A stretch of 64,000 bases of DNA from Pseudomonadales bacterium (lineage in GTDB: Bacteria; Pseudomonadota; Gammaproteobacteria; Pseudomonadales; Azotimanducaceae), in NCBI GenBank assembly GCA_041395945.1, contig JAWKZN010000001.1:806001-870000 (forward strand). Reading direction: 5' to 3'. Under the pieces are notes generated by a model. It had not been told where the DNA came from, searched no databases, and worked only from the letters and a program-made list of their open reading frames with translations. The translations under genes and the position numbers were made by a program. Shown in pieces: positions 45,090 to 52,946 of this stretch (its first letter is position 1; every line of letters begins with the position of its first letter).

Positions 45090-46436
45090 GTGAACTCAGG
45101 AATCTTTTCGGGACTGCTGATGCGTCACTATCCGCTCATGGTTTTAAGTCTGGTCAGCTTCTTTTATTACGTTGACAGATACGTTATCTACATCCTCATA
45201 GAGCCGATTCGAACAGACCTTAATCTGACTGATGGTCAGATGGGCGTGATTACCGGCATTGCCTTCGCGATCACTTACACGTTGCTGGTGTTGCCGGTCG
45301 GTGTAATGACGGATCGGGTGAACCGGGTCCGATTTCTGGCGGTCTTCGTAACGATCTGGTGTGGTTTCACTGCGCTTTGTGGTCTGGCACGCAGCTATGC
45401 GGAACTGATTTTTCTGAGGGCGGGAGTTGCGGCGGGAGAGGCAGGCGGTTCCATACCCGGGCAGGCACTGATTGCCGATTATTATCCTCCAGAGACGCGC
45501 GGCAGAGCTTTCAGTGTCTATTTCTCGACGGCGCACATCGGTAAATTTGCCGCCTTCTCGGGGGCAGGATATCTCGGTGAACTCATTGGATGGCGGATGA
45601 CGTTTGTCGTCGTCGGTTTGATGGGGCTTTTTCTGGGACCGCTGCTCATGCTCACCCTGAGGGAACCGAAACGGGGTGCCGCAGAGAAAAAGGAAGGCCA
45701 GGAAGTCCTTCCTGCACCACCTACCCGTCTTGCTCTCTCCAGACTTGTGCAAAGGCGTGGCTATATGTTGCTGGTGGTGGGGTATGCACTTGCCGGCATG
45801 GCGCTTTTCTCAATGATTTCCTGGTTACCTGCGTTCTACATGCGCAGATTCGATCTTGAAACGGGAGACGCGGGTTTCCTGATAAGCCTGACAGTCGTCG
45901 TCCCTACACTGGTCGGAATGGCGATCGGAGGGGTTCTATCCGACAAACTGCTAAAGACGCATATCAGCTGGATCGCATTCCTACCGGCGATTGCGCTGAT
46001 AGCATCGTGTCCGGCGATGATTCTGCAGGTCTATGCACCGAGTATGACGCTCACTATCCTGATGGGCCTGATTCCTGCATTGACCATGGGAATCTACGCA
46101 CCTCCCTTGATCGCAGCTATTCATCTGACGGCGGGTGCGCGGATTCGCGGGACCGCGACCGCTATCGTGCTGGTTGCACTCATGTTTTTCGGCCAGGGTG
46201 TTGGACCGGCGCTGTCCGGACTCGTAAGCGATCTGTTTGCAGGCCACAACACGCCTTCGCAACCCTTCCTGTCGTTGCGCTACTCACTGAGTTGTATCTC
46301 TGCTCTCTTCATTGCGGGCGGGGTTGTGCTGTTCTTCGCTGGGCCAAGGATAGGCCGGGATGCCGTGACTGCGAAAAGTTTCGATACTGACAACTCGGTA
46401 GTTCTTCAATGGGAGACAAAGAAACTGACCGGATGA
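45090..46436 (+). CDS. MFS transporter (spinster-like)
   Basis: 448 residues from a GTG at 45090 with GGAG six bases upstream. About twelve hydrophobic helices; the first (LMVLSLVSFFYYVDRYVIYI) has the F-x-D-R pattern of spinster-type carriers, motif A is GVMTDRVNRVRFLA, and GVAAGEAGGSIPGQALIADY fits helix 4. Inner-membrane carrier of organic acids or lipophilic compounds. It probably moves the substrate taken up by the adjacent TonB receptor, or exports a product; direction unknown. Confidence 0.9.
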   Translation: MNSGIFSGLLMRHYPLMVLSLVSFFYYVDRYVIYILIEPIRTDLNLTDGQMGVITGIAFAITYTLLVLPVGVMTDRVNRVRFLAVFVTIWCGFTALCGLARSYAELIFLRAGVAAGEAGGSIPGQALIADYYPPETRGRAFSVYFSTAHIGKFAAFSGAGYLGELIGWRMTFVVVGLMGLFLGPLLMLTLREPKRGAAEKKEGQEVLPAPPTRLALSRLVQRRGYMLLVVGYALAGMALFSMISWLPAFYMRRFDLETGDAGFLISLTVVVPTLVGMAIGGVLSDKLLKTHISWIAFLPAIALIASCPAMILQVYAPSMTLTILMGLIPALTMGIYAPPLIAAIHLTAGARIRGTATAIVLVALMFFGQGVGPALSGLVSDLFAGHNTPSQPFLSLRYSLSCISALFIAGGVVLFFAGPRIGRDAVTAKSFDTDNSVVLQWETKKLTG

Positions 46437-46486
46437 GGTCACATTCGAGCGAAAAACTCATCGCTTAAGGTATTGGGACAGCAGTA

Positions 46487-47716
46487 ATGACAGAAGAGAA
46501 TAGTTCGAGCACCGGCCCCCTGGAAAAGGTAAAGGTGATTGAGATCACGACTACCTGGGCCGGTCCGATGGCAGGATGCATTCTTGCGGATTTTGGTGCG
46601 GAAGTGATACGGGTAGAACATCCCGACGGCGACGTCACTCGCCGAATCGGTTATCGATTCCCCGGAACAGATGAATCCGTGAATTACCATACCGTCAATC
46701 GCAACAAGAAATCCATCGCACTGGACCTGCACGATGCTCAGGCACAGGAAATAGCCAGAAAGCTCGTCGCAACAGCCGACGTTCTTATCGAAAACTTCCG
46801 CAAGGGTGCACTCGAACGCTGGGGCCTTGGCTACGACAGGTGTGCGGAGCTGAACCCGCGACTTGTCTATGCCTCGATAACAGGATTCGGTCAGAACGGT
46901 CCATATTCGGAACAGGCGGCTTATGACCCGGTCATTCAGTTCATGAGTGGCTGGGCATCTAGAAATGGCACGAGATCCAGTGGTGCACTCAGAGCACCTA
47001 CAGCGCTCGCCGATGATCTTGGGGGTGTGCATGCGGCGCTCGGTGTACTTGCGGCATTACGACACAGAGATGTTACCGGGCGCGGGCAGTATGTTGATAT
47101 CAGTATGATGGATGCGATGCTGTTTCAGTCAAACACAAACCTCACAATTGGTGCTCTCGGAATCGAACAGGAAAAGCAGGAAAATCGTTATCCCACGGTT
47201 CCTGCAAGTGTTTACGACTGCAGAGATGGACAGATCTACATCGCAGTGCTGCTTGAAAAGCAATGGACCAATCTTGCGAATCTGATAGACAGACAGCTGG
47301 CGGCGGATTCCAGATTCTCTTCCGCAGCACTCAGAGTGAAGTATCGGGAAGAAATTGATCAACGTGTCAACGACTGGTGTACTTTGCAGACACGCGCGGA
47401 CGTACTTGCCCTCTGTCACAGTGTCGGTATTCCAGCAGCTCAAGTGGCTACTTTTCGTGAAGTCGCACAAGACCCCCAGGTAGAGGCTAGGGACATGCTG
47501 CAAAGAGTGGAAATCAAACCTGGAGTATTCGGTGATCTGGTAGGGCCGGCGGTCAAGTTTTCAAGCACTCCGACGAGGATTCGCAGCGCCGCACCCGGTG
47601 TCGGCGCCCATACTGAGGAAGTTCTCGAAAGTATTGGCTATTCCAAAGAGGACATCAGTGAGTTCAGGATGTCGGGAGTTATCTTACCTCTATCCCGGAG
47701 ATCTGATGCTGATTGA
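46487..47716 (+). CDS. CaiB/BaiF-family CoA-transferase (class III)
   Basis: 409 residues. Typical features: EITTTWAGPMAGCILADFGA and EVIRVEHPDGD at the start, LIENFRKGALERWGLGYD, ASITGFGQNGPY, and LADDLGGVHAALGVLAALRH, where an Asp acts as the covalent CoA-carrying residue in this family. It moves CoA between acyl-CoA and a free carboxylic acid without ATP. Together with the acyl-CoA synthetase it gives the cluster two ways to activate acids. The next gene overlaps its 3' end by 11 bases. Confidence 0.92.
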   Translation: MTEENSSSTGPLEKVKVIEITTTWAGPMAGCILADFGAEVIRVEHPDGDVTRRIGYRFPGTDESVNYHTVNRNKKSIALDLHDAQAQEIARKLVATADVLIENFRKGALERWGLGYDRCAELNPRLVYASITGFGQNGPYSEQAAYDPVIQFMSGWASRNGTRSSGALRAPTALADDLGGVHAALGVLAALRHRDVTGRGQYVDISMMDAMLFQSNTNLTIGALGIEQEKQENRYPTVPASVYDCRDGQIYIAVLLEKQWTNLANLIDRQLAADSRFSSAALRVKYREEIDQRVNDWCTLQTRADVLALCHSVGIPAAQVATFREVAQDPQVEARDMLQRVEIKPGVFGDLVGPAVKFSSTPTRIRSAAPGVGAHTEEVLESIGYSKEDISEFRMSGVILPLSRRSDAD

Positions 47717-48257
47717 TGAGTACCTGCCGGATTCTCAGGTTTCACTGAAGGCCTATACGATTGAGATCGATGCGCCGATCGAACCTGTATACCAGGTCGT
47801 TAGAAAACTTGACCTGAGAAATGCCTATCTTCTCCGAGTACTCTTCTGGCTGCGAAGCCTTCCTGGCAGGCTGACGGGACGGAATCCTCTGGGTCCGACG
47901 CTGGCTGACCTGGAACTGGCCGGTCTCACATTGGTCGAAGAAGCTCCGCCGCACGAACTGCTGCTTGGACTTGTGGGCAAAATCTGGACGCCCGGTGGCG
48001 GTCTGCTGAAGGTGAGCTCAGCAGACTTTCGAAACTATTCCAACCCTGATGTGGCCAAGGTCGTCGTAAGTTTCTCACTGGAATCACTGCCGGGCGGACG
48101 CACGCGCCTGACCACTAAAACCAGGGCATTCTGCCCTGGGGCGGAAGGGCGGGAAAAGCTGCTTCGCTATGCGCGGTTTATCAGTGTGATCAGTGGAATG
48201 ACCCGCAAATCCGCACTGCGCGGTATCAGGCGTCAGGCACACCAGATTCGTCATTAG
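47706..48257 (+). CDS. SRPBCC/START-like hypothetical protein
   Basis: 183 residues from the ATG at 47706, with GGAG five bases upstream; the frame is open from 47598 but that part lies in the CoA-transferase. The N-terminal LKAYTIEIDAPIEPVYQVVR is typical of SRPBCC ligand-binding folds, and VVSFSLESLPGGRTRLTTKT supplies late beta strands. The family binds hydrophobic ligands. Co-translation with the CoA-transferase suggests that it binds a pathway intermediate. No catalytic motif seen. Confidence 0.7.
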   Translation: MLIDEYLPDSQVSLKAYTIEIDAPIEPVYQVVRKLDLRNAYLLRVLFWLRSLPGRLTGRNPLGPTLADLELAGLTLVEEAPPHELLLGLVGKIWTPGGGLLKVSSADFRNYSNPDVAKVVVSFSLESLPGGRTRLTTKTRAFCPGAEGREKLLRYARFISVISGMTRKSALRGIRRQAHQIRH

Positions 48258-48331
48258 TAAACGTCCAGAGGCTGGAATCGGCATTTTCGGAGTTCGGAGT
48301 CAGCTGCCGGTGCGCCGGATGTTGGAACGAA

Positions 48332-48907
48332 TTGAGGGAAGGTGAATTCAGAGGCGCTCGGGCGGGCGCAGCATTAGGCAGCGGGTTCGGGAATGGGAGG
48401 CGGAAGCCTGTCGCTCAAAACTCTCATGGTTCTGCAGCCCGGATCACAGCAGAAAATTCCCTGAAAACGGCCCGGTGTGAGATATCGGGCATGGCAGCCG
48501 AGGGATACCTGCAGTGTTACTGGGAAGGGGATCTTCCCGTCACCGAAGAGATTTTCCGCAGCAACCGGCTCGACTGGTTATACGCGCGTCTGATGGGTGA
48601 TGCGGGATTGCACAGGGAGGTGGAGCACTATTTCCGCTTCTACCTCGAAGGCCCGGAGCCTCACGACATCCCTGGCTGGATCGATCTCGCCGGTGGGCGT
48701 GGCAGTCAGCGTAACATCGAAGGCACCATCGCCGCGGTGCGGGCCGGAATGCGGCTGACTCCGCCGGATTCATTCAATGTGATGTGGCCCTTCACCTGGG
48801 TCCTGCCGAGAACGGGTCGGATCGAGGAGGCTGAGGTGCTGATCGAGCGGGGCGCCACCTTTCCTGCGGACAGTCACATCAGCTGCAATCCCGCGGACTA
48901 CGAATGA
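48332..48907 (+). pseudogene. Decayed copy of a CadC-like regulator (C-terminal part, internal deletion)
   Basis: The frame resembles the C-terminal half of the regulator at 50906-52873: EGDLPVTEEIFRSNRLDWLY with DGELSEAEIEAREFTIRDDM; GLHREVEHYFRFY with GLYPEGERFFRWF; FNVMWPFTWVLPRTGRIEEA with VHVLWGAAWGLPRLGRLAEA; and the end RGATFPADSHISCNP with RAATMPAEVHVTCDP. About 100 residues between the last two blocks are missing and the DNA-binding and membrane parts are absent. No ribosome-binding site. It cannot regulate anything on its own. Confidence 0.65.
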
Positions 48908-48979
48908 GCCGGTGGACCTGCAGCAGGTGATCGGTTCTCGATCGTCCTTTTCCGAGTTATCCCGACGGCGGATGTTTTC

Positions 48980-49326
48980 ACCGTAGATGACGCCTCTGTT
49001 GGTCCCGTACTGGCTGCTGGAACCGGTACCGAAGTCCAACCCGCCGCCTTTCGTCTCGATCTGTCCGGTGGCGCCTTCGAACCGGCCCGTACCGGCGTGT
49101 ACATCAAAATGGATTTCGATGGTGAAAGAGTTGTCCAGAAAGCTGAAGCGCAGCGTGCCGGGCGGTGAACTGGCCATACGTACGTACAGCAGATCACCGT
49201 TCTGCTATCGCCGGACCGGCTTGCTCGCACTTCCAGGGATCCGGGGTCGTCCGCCCGGGCGGTCATCCCAAACCCTGCTCCGACGACCAAGAAACCCGGA
49301 GATATCCACAGTTGAATCTTTCGCAT
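48980..49326 (-). pseudogene. Frameshifted exported protein
   Basis: From the ATG at 49326 the frame gives a signal peptide (MRKIQLWISPGFLVVGAGFG) and DDPGSLEVRASRSGDSR; near 49183 the natural continuation moves to another frame: NGDLLYVRMASSPPGTLRFS, TIEIHFDVHAGTGRFEG and GGGLDFGTGSSSQYGTNRGV. A single lost base in AGCAGAACGG explains this. The restored protein would be a small secreted or periplasmic beta-rich protein of unknown family. The 3' end is unclear because it runs into the decayed regulator on the other strand. Confidence 0.5.
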
Positions 49327-49422
49327 CCCGCTGCTCCCACTAATTGCCCTTAAGGAACTCCGCTATGCGCAACTCAAGATCTATAGCGTCGCGAATGGTG
49401 GCGCATTACTCGGACGCATAAC

Positions 49423-49510
49423 TTGGAATGGGAGATTGTTCGGGGGGAACGGGCGCCTGCGTTCTTCTGTGGAACTGACGAAACCCTGATGTTTCTCTGG
49501 TGATCAGGCA
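49423..49510. repeat. Interspersed intergenic repeat, copy B (composite)
   Basis: Bases 49423-49475 match copy A at 36395; bases 49467-49504 match copy C at 50825-50862 at 32 of 38 positions. Copy B thus contains both halves. It lies between the frameshifted exported protein and the MFS gene. Confidence 0.7.
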
Positions 49511-49597
49511 AAACGACAGTCAGCTTTCATATCGATGCCTCGATACAGGACTCGGTTGTCATGCTAGCCTTCGAAACCCGGGCAACCAGGCGCGCAG

Positions 49598-50806
49598 ATG
49601 ACTGCACGCGACGAATACGCATTGCACCCCACGCAACCGTCTGGCCACCTCGCTCCTTTTGGAATCCCCGCGCGACTGGTGCTATCGATCCTGGAGAGTG
49701 CCGGGATCCTGTACGCGTCATTGAGCCCCGTGATCGTCACCGGACTCGCACAGAGTGGCGCGTTGGATCGTGCGCAGGCGGGCTATGTATTCTCCTGCAA
49801 CATGCTCGGTACAGCGCTTGGTGGTCTGTGCATCATTTTTTTCGTGCACCGGCTGAACTGGCGCCGCGCGTCAGCAGGGCTGCTCGTCGTGCTGATAGTG
49901 CTCGACCTGATCTCCGCCACTGTGAGTGCGCCAATGCAGCTCTATGTGCTGCGATTCGCCCATGGACTCGCCGGCGGCATTCTCATCGGGGTGGCCATGT
50001 CAGTGATTGCGCGGATGGTCAATCCTGAGCGCACGGTCGCTCTTTTCATCATGCTGCAACTCATCACCGGCGGCGCCTTCACGCTGCTTCTGGCTCCGTT
50101 GCTGGCGAGCCCTGGCACGTACATCGTGTGGTTGTCCCTGGCGGCGTTCTCCCTGCTGAGCCTGCTGCTCCTGCCGCTGCTCGGCCCCTATCCGGTGGAA
50201 ACTAGACAGGACGGAAGCGTGGCGACGGAGCATACGGCGCCGTTCGCCTGCATCCTCTTCGCCATGATCGCCTTGTTCATCTACCAGTGCGGCGAAATGG
50301 CCGCCTTTGCTTACGTTATCGAACTGGGATTCCACTATGAGTTCAATGCGGGCTTTACGGGCACAGCGGTGGCGGCTTCGCTGTGGATCGGCGGACCCGC
50401 AGCCCTGTTCGTTACCTGGTGGTCGACGCGCAGCGGCCGCCTTGTGCCTTTCCTCATCAGCGGAGCGCTGATGGTGTGCTCGATCGCGCTGCTGTTGCTG
50501 CCCATACCCCTGTCGTACCTGCTCGCCAACATCGGCTTCGGGATCTTCTTCAGCATCTCCTTCCCGTATCTCATGGGCATCGCCTCTGAGATGGACAACT
50601 CAGGGAGGATGGGGACCGCCGCCGGATTCGCAGGAAATCTGGGTTTGGCGGCAGGACCGACGATTGCGGGTTTTCTGGTTGGCGAGAATCAATTCGAGCG
50701 GGTACTGATGTTTGCAATCGCCGCGATTGCTGTGAGCATGATGCTCGCCACCGGGCCAGCCCGCATGCTGGACCGGCGCAATCGGACAGGGCGAGTGGTC
50801 TGGTGA
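49598..50806 (+). CDS. MFS transporter
   Basis: 402 residues with twelve hydrophobic helices. LGGLCIIFFVHRLNWRRASA covers helix 2 and a motif-A-like loop with a reduced signature, and LRFAHGLAGGILIGVAMSVI is helix 4. The second half has WWSTRSGRLVPFL at the mirror-image loop. It is an inner-membrane carrier; the substrate cannot be read. The gene stands between a decayed region and the CadC-like regulator's 3' end, with the CTGTGGAGCTGAC repeat just after the stop. Confidence 0.85.
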   Translation: MTARDEYALHPTQPSGHLAPFGIPARLVLSILESAGILYASLSPVIVTGLAQSGALDRAQAGYVFSCNMLGTALGGLCIIFFVHRLNWRRASAGLLVVLIVLDLISATVSAPMQLYVLRFAHGLAGGILIGVAMSVIARMVNPERTVALFIMLQLITGGAFTLLLAPLLASPGTYIVWLSLAAFSLLSLLLLPLLGPYPVETRQDGSVATEHTAPFACILFAMIALFIYQCGEMAAFAYVIELGFHYEFNAGFTGTAVAASLWIGGPAALFVTWWSTRSGRLVPFLISGALMVCSIALLLLPIPLSYLLANIGFGIFFSISFPYLMGIASEMDNSGRMGTAAGFAGNLGLAAGPTIAGFLVGENQFERVLMFAIAAIAVSMMLATGPARMLDRRNRTGRVVW

Positions 50807-50824
50807 GCGCGCGACGGCGACCTG

Positions 50825-50864
50825 CTGTGGAGCTGACAGAAGCCTGATATTGCTCTGGTGATTG
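50825..50864. repeat. Interspersed intergenic repeat, copy C
   Basis: CTGTGGAGCTGAC, CCTGAT and CTCTGGTGAT repeat the second half of copy B at 49467-49504. Located between two convergent gene ends. Confidence 0.65.
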
Positions 50865-50905
50865 GGCGGTGGGCGGGTTGTTGACTGACCAGACGTTCAA
50901 ACAGA

Positions 50906-52873
50906 TCAGAGTCCGGCTTGCAGAGGAGAGGTGGAGGGCTGCGGGTTGTCTGAAGTTGTGAACTGCCGCGGGTCACAGGTAACGTGCACCTCCGCAGGCA
51001 TGGTCGCAGCGCGCCTGCACAGCTCTTCTTTCCACTCCTGTGTGTAGCCGAGCGCGTCCTGCAGTGCCACGAACCAGGGGTGCGAGCGCAGCTCCGGGGG
51101 CGTGAAGGCTGCGTACCAGAGCCAGTCTCCACGAATGTATGGCGCATGCTCCGCCGCCGCCAGTTGCAGAAACCTTTCGGCACGCGGATCGCCGAGGCGC
51201 AGGAATTTAATTCCGGCCTGTGTATAGCTGCCCATTTCAGCGAATCGCTCCGCTGCTTCGCGCGCCCCGGGGATATCCCCTTGCGCGATCGCGATTTCGA
51301 AAGCGAGGGTGGCCAGAAACTGGTGGTTTCTGATTGCGGTAAGCGAATCCCGTGGCTGCCGCTCAGTCAGCTGGTAGACGTCGTCGTAAAGTGCCTGGGC
51401 TTCTGCCAGCCGCCCAAGGCGGGGCAGTCCCCAGGCCGCGCCCCACAGCACGTGCACAGGATCTGCGGTGGCGCCGGCCAGAGCCCGGCTGGCTTCTATG
51501 GCACCGAGGGCGTCATCGCGCAGCACACTCGTCATTTCCATCACCCGCAGACCGCCGGAATGATGAGGCATCTGCTCGTTGAACCAGCGAAAAAAGCGTT
51601 CTCCCTCAGGGTACAGGCCGGAATGCAGCATCAGCCAGGCGTAGCCGTAGGCCATGTCGTCACGAATCGTAAATTCGCGGGCCTCGATTTCAGCTTCCGA
51701 CAGTTCCCCGTCCACGTAGGCTTTCATCTCGATCGGCAGAAAGGTGGAGAGTCCGCTGCGCTCGTAGGCATCCCTGGCACGCTGGAAGTAGGTGGGGTCG
51801 CGACGGAGTTTAGCGATCCCGAGCCACCCCCAGGCCATCCCATCCCAGCCCTGGCGCCAATCAGGATCGAGTTCCAGGGTGCGCTGCCACCAGAAGTTTA
51901 CGTCGTCGAGCTGATCTCCACCATCCAGTTTCAGAAATTCGACGAACGCTGCATGAGCCAAGCGGTTTTTCGGCGCCCAGCCTGAGGGTCCGATCGCATA
52001 GGTGAACCAGACGGCAAGGCGAGCTGCCTGACTGGCAAGCCGGTCCGGGGAGGCGAAAACGGACTCACTGCTTCGGAACGTTGTTGCCCAGAGCAGATCA
52101 CCGGCTTTGACATCTGTGAACTCGACTTTGAGCAGCGGTCCATCAACGCCGCGATTCAGAGTCCCTTCGATCAGGTAGTCGATGGAGTCCGCAGCACTCT
52201 CCGCGAAATCACCCACAGTGGCCAGAGGAGGGGCGACCTTTACAGTCCAGTCGGGCCAGATTCCAAGCTCGTAGCGGGAAAGCTGATGCCTCAGTTCCTG
52301 GGTCATCGCGCTGGCCATCGCACCCAGCTGCTGGTCACCGCTGACATCGACGAGTGGCCGCACGGCGAATCGAGCGATGGTTACGGCACTGGATTGGGTT
52401 GATTCAGCGGGTAAGGCAGATGGTGCGTCGGTGGCACCACTCAGCAGCAGGGACAGACCGATACCAGCCCCTGTGACACCGATCGCGCTCCACAGCATCC
52501 AGGGCCGCACCCGTTGCTGTCGGGGTGAGTTCAGTCCTTCACCGTTTGCGGTGATGACCTCGGCCATCGCCCGATACCCGCGCCTGGGGATGCTTTCGAT
52601 GTACTTCGGATGGCGGGAGTCGTCGCCCATCGCCTTGCGGAGCTGGGAGATGCGCTGGTGGACGGCTCCTTCTTCCACCACCTGTTTTGCCCACACATAA
52701 TCGAGGATTTCACTGGTGGAAACGACGTGGCCCTTCTTCTCCAGCAGATACATGAGCACGTCGATGGCCTTGCGCTCGAGTTTGTGTTCCTCCCCCGGGC
52801 GCGTGATCAGATTCAGTTCCGGGTCGATCTCCCAGTCACCGAACCGAATGGTCTCTGCATCTTCCCGCAACAC
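50906..52873 (-). CDS. CadC/ToxR-like transmembrane regulator with winged helix and TPR-like sensor
   Basis: About 655 residues from the GTG at 52873 (GGGAG five bases upstream); the frame is open to 52984 but would then overlap the receptor gene's stop. An OmpR/PhoB-type winged helix comes first: FGDWEIDPELNLITRPGEEH, LERKAIDVLMYLLEKKGHVV, IESIPRRGYRAMAEV. One membrane helix follows (MLWSAIGVTGAGIGLSLLLS), then a periplasmic region of about 480 residues with adenylate-cyclase-associated FlgJ/TolB-like and TPR-like helices. It probably senses an external condition and controls the TonB receptor whose gene ends 73 bases upstream on the same strand. Confidence 0.88.
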   Translation of the reverse strand: MLREDAETIRFGDWEIDPELNLITRPGEEHKLERKAIDVLMYLLEKKGHVVSTSEILDYVWAKQVVEEGAVHQRISQLRKAMGDDSRHPKYIESIPRRGYRAMAEVITANGEGLNSPRQQRVRPWMLWSAIGVTGAGIGLSLLLSGATDAPSALPAESTQSSAVTIARFAVRPLVDVSGDQQLGAMASAMTQELRHQLSRYELGIWPDWTVKVAPPLATVGDFAESAADSIDYLIEGTLNRGVDGPLLKVEFTDVKAGDLLWATTFRSSESVFASPDRLASQAARLAVWFTYAIGPSGWAPKNRLAHAAFVEFLKLDGGDQLDDVNFWWQRTLELDPDWRQGWDGMAWGWLGIAKLRRDPTYFQRARDAYERSGLSTFLPIEMKAYVDGELSEAEIEAREFTIRDDMAYGYAWLMLHSGLYPEGERFFRWFNEQMPHHSGGLRVMEMTSVLRDDALGAIEASRALAGATADPVHVLWGAAWGLPRLGRLAEAQALYDDVYQLTERQPRDSLTAIRNHQFLATLAFEIAIAQGDIPGAREAAERFAEMGSYTQAGIKFLRLGDPRAERFLQLAAAEHAPYIRGDWLWYAAFTPPELRSHPWFVALQDALGYTQEWKEELCRRAATMPAEVHVTCDPRQFTTSDNPQPSTSPLQAGL

Positions 52874-52946
52874 AGCTCTCCCGGGCTGCCGTGGGTTTAC
52901 TATACTCCACAGCTCCCCGGGGTGTGCCAGCCACTCCACAGCGCGC

